Origin: Amycolatopsis albispora
GTDB taxonomy: Bacteria > Actinomycetota > Actinomycetes > Mycobacteriales > Pseudonocardiaceae
Assembly: GCF_003312875.1 (NCBI RefSeq)
Contig: NZ_CP015163.1
Span: 496,001 to 560,000 of the forward strand
Reading direction: 5' to 3'
DNA length: 64,000 bases
Translations under genes and position numbers: made by a program
The notes under the pieces: generated by a model
What the model was told of the DNA's origin: nothing
The model's database searches: none
What the model saw: the letters and a program-made list of their open reading frames with translations, nothing else
In this document: positions 16,321 through 23,324 of the stretch, in pieces
Numbering within the stretch: position 1 is the stretch's first letter
How the letters are laid out: each line of letters starts with the position of its first letter

Positions 16321-17877
16321 ATGTCCAGGAGATTGCGGTTCGCCGTGGTGGTTCCCGCGGTCGTGGGTGGCTTGCTCGCGGGACTGACTCCCGCGCTGGC
16401 GAACCCCGGCGCGTTGAACACCACCGGCATCCCGGCGCGCTACGCCGAACAGGAACTGGACTGGCGCCAGTGCACCGCCGAGGATGTGCCGGATCAGCCC
16501 GACACGGCGAAAGTCCTGGAGTGCGCGACGTTCGCGACCCCGCGTGACTGGGAGCGCCCGGACGACCGGCAGGACCTGACGATCGCGATCAGCAGGCTGA
16601 AATCCACCGGTGGGACAACGGCGTCCGTGCTCACCAACCCGGGTGGCCCCGGCGGGCCGGGCCGCTCGTTCCCCGCCTCGCTGAGCCAGCAGGCCAAGCT
16701 GCGTGAGCACCAGGAGATCATCGGCATCGACACCCGCGGCACCGGCCGGAGCACGAACATCTCGTGTGGCGGAGCGGGCCAAGGTGCTGTTCACGACCCG
16801 CGCGATCGCGACCCGCGCAATCTGGACCTGCTCCTGGACTCGCTGGAACTCACCACGAAAACCTGCGAGCGCACGTCGGGCGAACTCGTCGAGTTCGTCG
16901 ACACCTTCCACAACACCAAGGACCTGGACCTGCTGCGGGTCCTGCTCGGCCGGGAGAAGATCAACTGGATCGGGTACTCGGCGGGCACCTGGCTCGGCGC
17001 GCACTACGCGCAGCGGTTCCCCGAGCGCGTCGGCCGGTTCGTGCTGGACTCCTCGGTGGACTTCACCTCGGGCTGGGCGACGTCGTTCGACATGCAGCCG
17101 ATGGGGTACGAACGCCGCTGGCGGCAGGACTTCCTGCCGTGGGCCGCGGCCCACGACAACCGGTACGGGCTCGGTGTCACCGGCGAGCAGGTCCGGCAGA
17201 CCTTCGAGGCGGTCCGGTACGCGCTGACCCGCAATCCGGTCGAGGTCGACGGCGCGAAGGTCGGTCCGGGTGAGCTGGACAGCCGGTTCCTCGGCCTGCT
17301 CAAGAGCAAGCACGCCTTCCCCGGCCTGGCCGACTTCCTCGCCCAGCTCAAGACGCTGACCGCGAACGACGCACCGGAAGAAGCCAAGGCGCGGGCCAGG
17401 GCGGCGATCGCCGCCGCGCCGGCCGAGCCGGACCCGCTCGACGCCATGCTCGCCGTGCTGACCGCCGTCAGGTGCAACGACGCCCCCGAGCACGGCGACC
17501 GGAAGTCGGTGATCCGGCGGTCGCAGAAGTTCCTCGACCAGGGCAACCTGCTGGCCGGTGGGTACTGGATGTTCATCCAGAACTGCATCTTCTGGGAGAA
17601 CCAGCCCCGCCCACTGCCCACAATGGACGGTAAGGGCGTGCCGCCGGTGGTGCTGGTCCAGTCGGTGAACGACCCCGCCACACCCATCGAGGGCGCCCGC
17701 AAGGCCCACGCCGGGTTCGCGAACTCCCGGCTGCTGACCGTCACCGGAGAAGGTGACCACGGCATCTACGGGTACGGCAACGCGGCCGTGGACAAGGTGG
17801 TCGACGCCTACCTGGTCGACGGTGTGGTCCCGGAGGACCAGAGCCTGCCCGGCATGCCGCCGCCCGACCCGTCCTGA
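16321..17877 (+). CDS. Secreted alpha/beta hydrolase, TAP (tripeptidyl aminopeptidase) type
   Basis: An exported serine peptidase of 518 residues. Residues 1-27 form a signal peptide ending ALA. The oxyanion region is LTNPGGPGGPG, the nucleophile is Ser220 in IGYSAGTW, and the C-terminal TAP domain carries the Asp (VNDPATPIEGA) and His (GEGDHGIYG). The Cys pairs expected for disulfides are present. It probably cleaves short peptides outside the cell. A strong stem-loop follows at 17915. Confidence 0.9.
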   Translation: MSRRLRFAVVVPAVVGGLLAGLTPALANPGALNTTGIPARYAEQELDWRQCTAEDVPDQPDTAKVLECATFATPRDWERPDDRQDLTIAISRLKSTGGTTASVLTNPGGPGGPGRSFPASLSQQAKLREHQEIIGIDTRGTGRSTNISCGGAGQGAVHDPRDRDPRNLDLLLDSLELTTKTCERTSGELVEFVDTFHNTKDLDLLRVLLGREKINWIGYSAGTWLGAHYAQRFPERVGRFVLDSSVDFTSGWATSFDMQPMGYERRWRQDFLPWAAAHDNRYGLGVTGEQVRQTFEAVRYALTRNPVEVDGAKVGPGELDSRFLGLLKSKHAFPGLADFLAQLKTLTANDAPEEAKARARAAIAAAPAEPDPLDAMLAVLTAVRCNDAPEHGDRKSVIRRSQKFLDQGNLLAGGYWMFIQNCIFWENQPRPLPTMDGKGVPPVVLVQSVNDPATPIEGARKAHAGFANSRLLTVTGEGDHGIYGYGNAAVDKVVDAYLVDGVVPEDQSLPGMPPPDPS

Positions 17878-17914
17878 CCGGTATGCGCCAGGACCGGCGC
17901 ACCCATCACTGAGT

Positions 17915-17943
17915 GCGGGCGGGGGCCAGGCGCCCCCGCCCGC
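17915..17943. terminator. Bidirectional GC-rich terminator hairpin
   Basis: GCGGGCGGGGGC and GCCCCCGCCCGC form a perfect 12-base stem with a 5-base loop (CAGGC). It lies between the convergent ends of the TAP peptidase gene (17877) and the unknown gene ending at 17957, so it can serve both. There is no U-tract, as is usual in actinobacteria. Confidence 0.75.
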
Positions 17944-17956
17944 GGTGAACGGTGGA

Positions 17957-19360
17957 TCAGATCGCCTGGACGTCGGCCAGGAGGTTGTTGACGATCTGGA
18001 GGTTCGCCTCCTCGTTCGCGGCGGCGTTGTTCGCGACCCAGCGAAGGTCCTCGCCGTACTGCCGCAGTCGCTCGACAGCGGTGCGGTGCTTGTCGACGGC
18101 TTCCTGTCCCAGCTCGCGCACCCGGCTGGCGAACCGCTCCCGTGCCGTGGCGACCTCGGGGAAAACGCTCGACGGGGTGGCCCAGTCCGCGCTCGCCAAG
18201 GTGTCGACCGCCGACTGGTACACGGTGCAGTTCGTGGTCAGGTCGGCGACCTTCGTGTCCAGCCAGCGGGTCACGCCGTCGTTGAGGTGCGCGGGAACGA
18301 TCTCCCGCCGGGTCGGCGGCATGTCCTTGATCGACTCGTCGCGCTCGGGCGGGTTCGCCAGGTGGCCGTCTCGAACGGCGGCGACCCTGGTCTCCATGCT
18401 TTCGCGGATGCTGTCGATGTCCTGGGCGAATCGCCGCATGTGCGCCCGCACCTGCGTGTCGGCGGCCATCACAAAATCGGCCCAGCGACCGGGGTCCTGA
18501 ACCTGGAGGTCCGCGGGGACCTGCCGTTTGGCGTACTCGGTCGCCCCGGCCACCGCCGCGGCCAGTGCCAGCGACACCACCTGCCCCCAGCCGGGGACGA
18601 GCTTTCCCGCCACGGCCCCCACGCTCGCGACGGCCACGACCTTCCAGACGAAGCCGGAAACGGACGAACCGTCCGGGGCTTCATGCTTGTTCTGAAAGCC
18701 TTCGACCAATTGCCTGACCGCGTCGTCCAGCCCTCGGCGGAATTGGAGATACGACGCCTGGTAAGCGACCAGTCCTTCGGCCAGCACCAGGAAGACGTTC
18801 TCGTTGCCGACCGCGAACCTGGCCCACGCCTTCTCCCAGTCGTGGGCCTTGTCGTTGCCCGGCTCGACCCAGCCCTTGCGCATCTCCATGAAGTCGGTGA
18901 TCAGCGGCAGCAACATTTCGTACTCGGTGTCGCTGGTCCGGCCCGCTTCGCGGTCGGTCGACGTCGCGCCGCTGCCCGAAACGAGGTAACCGTTGCTGAA
19001 TCCGTTGTAGGCAGGCTCGATAACATCCGGAGAACTGCTGGCGAACACGAGTGGTGCGTTGTAGATCGCTTGGGGGTCGACGCCGTCGAGGACCGAGGTG
19101 AGGGTCCAGGTTTCGAACGGATGCGACTCCGCGGACTTGTCGGTGGTGCGTTTGTTGACTTCCTGCTCACTGGAGCCGCTGCGCGTGTCCTCGATTTTCC
19201 AGCGAGCCGGGCCGTTGTGCTCGTGCGGGTTGAGCAGGTATTCGTACCAGGCGCAGTAGTCCGCCATGGTCACTTTCAGCTGGTCGTTGTCGCCCTCGTC
19301 CCGCGGCCTGGCGGCGGGCGGGGCGTCGTGCTTCGGCGGGTATCCCGGCGGTGGAGCCAT
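17957..19360 (-). CDS. Unknown 467-residue protein with central hydrophobic segment
   Basis: I do not recognise the family. The N terminus is Pro-rich (MAPPPGYPPKHDAPPA) and then largely helical; a Gly/Ala/Val-rich hydrophobic stretch lies near residues 230-270 (VVAVASVGAVAGKLVPGWGQ and following), enough for one or two membrane passages or a glycine-zipper hairpin. The C-terminal 180 residues are amphipathic helices (DIDSIRESMETRVAAV, ERLRQYGEDLRWVANN). The build, helix-glycine zipper-helix, recalls secreted toxin or type VII-associated proteins of actinobacteria, but no diagnostic motif such as a clear WXG is present. The ATG at 19360 has GGAAAGG upstream. Confidence 0.65.
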   Translation of the reverse strand: MAPPPGYPPKHDAPPAARPRDEGDNDQLKVTMADYCAWYEYLLNPHEHNGPARWKIEDTRSGSSEQEVNKRTTDKSAESHPFETWTLTSVLDGVDPQAIYNAPLVFASSSPDVIEPAYNGFSNGYLVSGSGATSTDREAGRTSDTEYEMLLPLITDFMEMRKGWVEPGNDKAHDWEKAWARFAVGNENVFLVLAEGLVAYQASYLQFRRGLDDAVRQLVEGFQNKHEAPDGSSVSGFVWKVVAVASVGAVAGKLVPGWGQVVSLALAAAVAGATEYAKRQVPADLQVQDPGRWADFVMAADTQVRAHMRRFAQDIDSIRESMETRVAAVRDGHLANPPERDESIKDMPPTRREIVPAHLNDGVTRWLDTKVADLTTNCTVYQSAVDTLASADWATPSSVFPEVATARERFASRVRELGQEAVDKHRTAVERLRQYGEDLRWVANNAAANEEANLQIVNNLLADVQAI

Positions 19361-19646
19361 GGGAATCGTGACCTTTCCGGATCTGCCTCGCGGCCGTTCG
19401 TCCGCGAATGCCGTCGATGTCGCGGGCAACCGAGTCGTTGCCCGTCCCACTGTCGGCGGACGGCGGCGGCCAGCTCGAGGACATCGACCGGACATCGCTG
19501 GCCGTATGCCTTCACCAGCGGAAACGCTCCACAATGGCCGCTGGGCCACCGCGTGGTGGCGAGGGCGGCCACGCGGCGGTGCCTCGACAGCCATCCACCG
19601 GACTTGCGCGGCCCGTGCCGACCGCAACCTGCCCGGCCGCCGCCGT

Positions 19647-19976
19647 TCAGGTGACCAGGCCTTCGCTGATGGCGAGCTGGCACACGGCGGCGATGCGGAT
19701 GGTGAACCAGTCCATGCCGGTGTCGTGGACGCGGGTCAGGGGCAGGGTGTCGCCGGGGATGTTCGTGCCGACGTAGTCCACGGCGCAGCTGAGCACGTGC
19801 AGGTAGAGGGTGAGGGTGGCGCGGTCCGCCGGCGCGCCCGCGCCCGCCAGTTCGGCGCGCACCTGGTCCTGGTGGTGGTCGAGCACGGCGGAGCCCCAGG
19901 AGTGCGCCTTCAGGCCCGCGATGGTGGTGCGGACCGGCCCGGCCACCCAGGTCTCCAGCGGTACCGGCTCGCCCAT
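19647..19976 (-). CDS. Small unknown protein, 109 residues
   Basis: Unrecognised. The ATG at 19976 is preceded by GAGAGGA at good spacing, and the composition (balanced, with Trp, His, Asp: VLDHHQDQVRAELAGAG, VHDTGMDWFTIRIAAVCQLA) looks like a folded cytosolic protein. No signal peptide or membrane helix. It is upstream of and on the same strand as the 467-residue unknown gene (286 bases apart). A minus-strand promoter can be drawn: TTTACT (20088-20083) and AATATC (20066-20061), spacer 16. Confidence 0.6.
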   Translation of the reverse strand: MGEPVPLETWVAGPVRTTIAGLKAHSWGSAVLDHHQDQVRAELAGAGAPADRATLTLYLHVLSCAVDYVGTNIPGDTLPLTRVHDTGMDWFTIRIAAVCQLAISEGLVT

Positions 19977-20004
19977 GGTCACGTTGTCCTCTCGCCGTCC
20001 GGTA

Positions 20005-20024
20005 GCCGCCTGGCGGCAGGCGGC
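20005..20024. repeat. Inverted repeat upstream of small unknown gene
   Basis: GCCGCCT and AGGCGGC flank GGCGGC, giving 7-base arms, 28 bases upstream of the start at 19976. It lies in the 5' leader of that gene if the promoter above is right, so it could be an operator or an RNA hairpin. Confidence 0.35.
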
Positions 20025-20104
20025 ACTCGGCCGCTGACCTGCGGGTCTGCCCGGGGATGGGATATTCGCCTTCCTGCCGGGCAGTAAATCTATGGTGGCG
20101 GAGG

Positions 20105-20134
20105 TAGACATTCAACGCCGGGTAGGTGTAATGT
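20105..20134 (+). promoter_or_regulatory. Promoter driving the structured RNA region
   Basis: TAGACA (20105-20110) and TAATGT (20129-20134) with an 18-base spacer form a good sigma-70-like promoter on the plus strand. No open reading frame with a ribosome-binding site follows closely; instead the downstream 200 bases are a chain of perfect hairpins. Confidence 0.6.
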
Positions 20135-20340
20135 TCTCCTCGTACGGAGAGAGACAAGGTCAGATGGCGCGGGAGAGGACGTAACTGCCCGCGAGTCAGA
20201 TCCAGGCGGCCGAGCCGGCCGCCGCAAGACGCGGGTGGCGCAAGAGCACCCGTGAAGTGCAGTGAAGTCAGTTCGCAGTATGCAGTGAAGAAGACGGCCG
20301 GATGCGGAGCCGGGCACGTGGGTTCCGCATCCGGCCAGCG
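20135..20340 (+). ncRNA. Candidate structured non-coding RNA or long 5' leader
   Basis: Five consecutive stems follow the promoter: TCTCC/GGAGA (20135-20150), CGCGGG/CCCGCG (20168-20193), GGCGGCC/GGCCGCC with a 5-base loop (20205-20223), CGGGTG/CACCCG (20232-20252), and a perfect 13-base stem GGCCGGATGCGGA/TCCGCATCCGGCC (20296-20336). Between the fourth and fifth is an exact 10-base direct repeat, TGCAGTGAAG (20258-20267 and 20281-20290), in unpaired purine-rich sequence. The last stem could end the transcript. I do not recognise it as RNase P RNA, tmRNA, SRP RNA or 6C RNA. Whether it is free-standing or the leader of the MerR gene is open. Confidence 0.55.
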
Positions 20341-20690
20341 ATATCAGGCGTGCTGGGACCGATCTCGGTAAGGGGTTCCAGCCGGTGGTATTCGCAGCTG
20401 TTCGAGGCAAGACAGTTCCAGGCAAGACGGAGAAACACGAAAGAAGGGATAGGGCACATCATTGGATCGCCCGCCGCGGCTGGGCAGTAGTGCCGCGCGG
20501 GTACCGCAGTCCCATCGGATTGGAAGGTGGTTCTCGGTTACGACTCAGCGATCCCCGCACGGTCCGCTCTGTGACCGGATGCGGGTACGGTAGTCCGGCC
20601 ATTGTGCCGGTGGACAATGATGAAACCCAAACCCCTGGGACCCCGGGTGCCGTGCACGGCGCCCGGGGTCTCTTGTGATGTGGAGGTGGA
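20341..20690 (+). other. Gene-free, structured stretch before the merR-type gene
   Basis: I find no convincing coding sequence here. More RNA stems are present: CCCGCCGCGGC/GCCGCGCGGG with one bulge (20470-20501), CCCGCA/TGCGGG enclosing GGTC/GACC (20554-20585), and CCGGC/GCCGG (20595-20610). An 8-base repeat GGCAAGAC occurs twice (around 20406 and 20421). With the 20639 hairpin this suggests a long regulated leader. Confidence 0.45.
20639..20670 (+). terminator. Attenuator-like hairpin before the merR-type gene
   Basis: GACCCCGGGTGCC pairs with GGCGCCCGGGGTC (12 of 13 Watson-Crick, one G-T) around a 6-base loop, followed by TCTTGTG. It ends only about 10 bases before the GGAGG of the MerR gene. 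At that place it can act as an attenuator or terminator within the leader. Confidence 0.55.
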
Positions 20691-21023
20691 ATGATCCCTG
20701 ACCAGCACGACCCCGCCACCCCCGGCGGGGGCGACAAGTTCGACGATGAGCACTACCCCGCTTACACCATGGGCCGTGCCGCGGAAATGCTCGGCACGAG
20801 CCAGAACTTCCTGCGCAGCCTGGACGATGTCGGCCTGATCGAGCCACAGCGCTCCGCCGGCGGGCACCGCCGCTACTCCCGTCACCAGCTGCGCATCGCC
20901 GCACGGGTGCGGGAGCTGGTCGACCAGGGCACGCCGGTCGAGGCGGCGTGCCGGATCGTTTCCCTCGAGGACCAACTGCACGAAGCCCGGCAACACCACT
21001 CCGAACCCCAGCGCTCGGAATGA
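20691..21023 (+). CDS. MerR-family transcriptional regulator
   Basis: A 110-residue regulator. After an acidic 20-residue lead, the MerR winged helix is clear: YPAYTMGRAAEMLGTSQNFL, RSLDDVGLIEPQRSAGGHRR and YSRHQLRIAARVRELVDQG. There is no C-terminal effector domain or cysteine metal site, so it is of the short, metal-independent kind. GGAGG at 20681-20685 supports the ATG at 20691. The long structured leader and hairpin upstream suggest post-transcriptional control. Confidence 0.88.
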   Translation: MIPDQHDPATPGGGDKFDDEHYPAYTMGRAAEMLGTSQNFLRSLDDVGLIEPQRSAGGHRRYSRHQLRIAARVRELVDQGTPVEAACRIVSLEDQLHEARQHHSEPQRSE

Positions 21024-21426
21024 CCAGTCACGGGTGTGCCGCCCGCACTGGTGGCACACCCGCCCACACTTTCTCCGCCCCGGCGCCGAGAGAAGCGTCA
21101 ATCAACGGCGGCCGCGGGGAGCCCGAGAACAGGGCAGCCGCGCCGCGTCGACGGCGCCGCTGACGGACCGCGACCCCGGTTTTTCGACTTGGCAGGCGTC
21201 CTTGGCCGCGCACCACGCTGTCCAGGGTGCCGCACGCGCTCGGCAAGGCGCCGCCGCAGTAGGCCAGCACTGAGAAAGCAGCCGTAACACCCGCGCCGCG
21301 GAGTCTCGTCGCGCGTTAGCAGGAAGCGGTCAAATCGGGACCGGTCCCGGTGTTCGTTCGTACCTTACGTGGACAGTACGTGACCGTGATGGATGTTCGC
21401 GTGATCGCCCGTGAAGATCAACGGTC
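21024..21426. other. Gene-free region with a 14-base palindrome
   Basis: No reading frame here looks like a gene. CGGGACCGGTCCCG at 21336-21349 is a perfect palindrome about 80 bases before the FHA gene. Downstream, ACGT occurs twice in TTACGTGGACAGTACGTGA (around 21365-21383). These are the only candidate control elements I see for the six-gene operon that follows. Confidence 0.45.
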
Positions 21427-22227
21427 GTGGCGGATCGGGGCGAACGGGATGGAACGGTGAAGTCGAGGGTCACGTGCTTCCGGGTCGTCTCGCCGGACGG
21501 GTTCCGGTCCACGCACGAGCTGGGCGCCGGCCGCACCCGGATCGGCCGGGCGACGCTCGACGGGACGCCGGAGTTCGTGCTCGACCCCGACCCGCACCGC
21601 CTGGTCAGCCGCGTGCACTGCATCGTCGAGCACGTCGACGGGGTGTGGACCGCGACCGACAACGGCTCGGACAACGGCACCGTGCTGCGGCGCGGCGGGA
21701 AGCTGACGCGGCTGCTGGGCACGACCGGACTCCGGCACGGTGACGCCCTTCTCATCATCGGCGACATCACGCCGGCGGGGGACCCCAGGTACTGGAAGCT
21801 GACCTTCGACGACCCCTTCCGCACCGAGACCGCGCCGGTCGCGGTGCGAACCCAAGCGCAAGCCGAGACCGGCACACCGCACCTCACCTGCGACTGGCTG
21901 CAGATGAAGGTGTACCGCGTCGAGAACGGGCAGCGGTCCGAGATCACCGGCCTGTCCCCGCAAGCCCACCGGCTCATCCGCTACCTGGCCGAGCTGAGCC
22001 GGCTCAACAACGGCTCGCCGGTCGCCTGCACGCACGCGGAGCTGATCCACCTGCTGTGGGGGCGCCCGGAGGAGTGGCCGCCCAGCCGCAGCTACGACGA
22101 AACGAACCTGCGCAACGTCATCACCGCCGTGCGCAAGCGGATCGAGCGCGACCCGGCCTGCCCGAAGCTGCTGCAGACCGAGCGCAACATCGGCTACCGC
22201 CTGCTGATCCGGGCGGATCCGGCATGA
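21427..22227 (+). CDS. FHA-winged helix regulator
   Basis: Combines a phosphothreonine-binding FHA domain with an OmpR-type DNA-binding domain. FHA signatures: GAGRTRIGRA (about 34-42), SRVH (61-64) and DNGSDNGTVL (78-87). From about residue 150 the winged helix follows: LSPQAHRLIRYLAELSRL, THAELIHLLWG, NLRNVITAVRKRIERD, TERNIGYRLL. The order (FHA first) is the reverse of EmbR. The start may be GTG 21427 or GTG 21457; the latter has GGGATGGA nearby. It overlaps the kinase gene by ATGA, so it most likely reads the state of that kinase and controls transcription, perhaps of this operon. Confidence 0.85.
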   Translation: MADRGERDGTVKSRVTCFRVVSPDGFRSTHELGAGRTRIGRATLDGTPEFVLDPDPHRLVSRVHCIVEHVDGVWTATDNGSDNGTVLRRGGKLTRLLGTTGLRHGDALLIIGDITPAGDPRYWKLTFDDPFRTETAPVAVRTQAQAETGTPHLTCDWLQMKVYRVENGQRSEITGLSPQAHRLIRYLAELSRLNNGSPVACTHAELIHLLWGRPEEWPPSRSYDETNLRNVITAVRKRIERDPACPKLLQTERNIGYRLLIRADPA

Positions 22228-23324
22228 AGCTGCTCGAGGACGGCCAGCGCGTCGGCGACGCCTACGAGGTCGAACGGTTCCTCGGCGAGGGCGCGTTCGC
22301 CGAGGTCTACCGGGTGCGCCACGACATCTTCGGCAGGCAGGCGATGAAGGTGTTCAAGCGCACCGGCACCGCCGAGGAGACCAAGACCATGCTCGGCGAG
22401 GCCATCATGCTGACGCGGATCGGCCACCCGAACATCATCCGCGTCTTCCACGCGGGCATGGTGTCCAGTCCGCACGGCATGAGCGGCTACTTCACCATGG
22501 AGTACGTCGCGGGCGGAAACCTGCAGCGCTTCTGGGTTTCACACCGCGAGCGGTTCGTGCCGGTGGAGGACTCGGTCCGCATCCTGCACCAGGTCGCCGA
22601 CGGGCTCGCCGTCGCGCACTCGGCGCGGCCCGCGATCGTCCACCGGGACATCACCCCGCAGAACATCCTGGTCGGCTACGACACCGACGGGCTGCGCGCC
22701 AAGCTGAGCGACTTCGGGCTGGCCAAGAGCGTCAACCCGATGACCTTGATGGCCAGCACGAAGGGCACGCTCGCGTTCAAGGCACCGGAATCGCTGCTGA
22801 ACCGGCAGGGCGACTCGCGGGCGGGCGACGTGTGGGCCCTCGGCACGATCGCCTACCTGCTGCTCACCGACACGCTGCCCTACGAGGACGGCGGGCCGAC
22901 CTCGTACTTCGGCACCCAGCGCCGGACCCCGCCACCGCCACCGCACGAGTTCAATTCCGAAGTGGACGGTGAACTCGACCGGATCGTGTTGCGGGCACTC
23001 GATCCGGACCCATCGGCCAGAACACCGGACGCGACCGCGCTGGCCGCCGAGCTGGCGGAGTGGCGGGCCTGCCGCGGCCGGGGAAAGGCCAAGCGGGTGG
23101 TCGATCTGCCTTCGCGGACGTCGAAGAACGTACTGGGCCACCCGTCGTCGGCGACCGAGGAAGAGGCGGCCCGCCTGGCCGGGCGGGCGCGGGAACTGGC
23201 GAGGCAGGCGACCACGCTGCACGAGGCCGCGGACCTGATGGAGGAAGCGTTCAACAAGTCACCGAAGCTGCGTGCCACGCACGAGCACTGGCTTCGGTTG
23301 TGGCGCAAGGGAGTGCTGACGTGA
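22224..23324 (+). CDS. Ser/Thr protein kinase with atypical catalytic loop
   Basis: A soluble kinase of 366 residues. Gly-loop GEGAFAEVYRVR (21-32), ATP Lys42 (AMKVFKR), DFG 163-165, and APE 187-189 are present. The catalytic loop is HRDITPQN (140-147): Asp142 and Asn147 are kept, but the Lys expected two residues after Asp is Thr144. The C-terminal 90 residues are a charged helical extension (ARRLAGRARELARQATTLHEAAD-type sequence) without a membrane helix. It overlaps both neighbours (ATGA and GTGA), so all three are co-translated. Likely targets are the FHA protein's binding partners or the chaperone proteins encoded next. Confidence 0.88.
   Translation: MKLLEDGQRVGDAYEVERFLGEGAFAEVYRVRHDIFGRQAMKVFKRTGTAEETKTMLGEAIMLTRIGHPNIIRVFHAGMVSSPHGMSGYFTMEYVAGGNLQRFWVSHRERFVPVEDSVRILHQVADGLAVAHSARPAIVHRDITPQNILVGYDTDGLRAKLSDFGLAKSVNPMTLMASTKGTLAFKAPESLLNRQGDSRAGDVWALGTIAYLLLTDTLPYEDGGPTSYFGTQRRTPPPPPHEFNSEVDGELDRIVLRALDPDPSARTPDATALAAELAEWRACRGRGKAKRVVDLPSRTSKNVLGHPSSATEEEAARLAGRARELARQATTLHEAADLMEEAFNKSPKLRATHEHWLRLWRKGVLT

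Noticed and set aside
20135..20340. Known RNAs: RNase P RNA, tmRNA, SRP RNA, 6C RNA.
   Set aside because: None of the hallmark sequences (for example GAGGAAAGTCC, a CCA-ended tRNA-like part, GGAAGGAAGCA, or C6 loops) is present.
20302..20678. Two short plus-strand frames (62 and 97 codons) in the structured region before the MerR gene.
   Set aside because: No ribosome-binding site at a good distance, composition unlike proteins of this genome, and they run through the RNA stems.
21024..21426. Short frames after the MerR gene (about 80 codons).
   Set aside because: No start signals, Arg/Ala/Pro-rich translations, and several competing frames of equal length.
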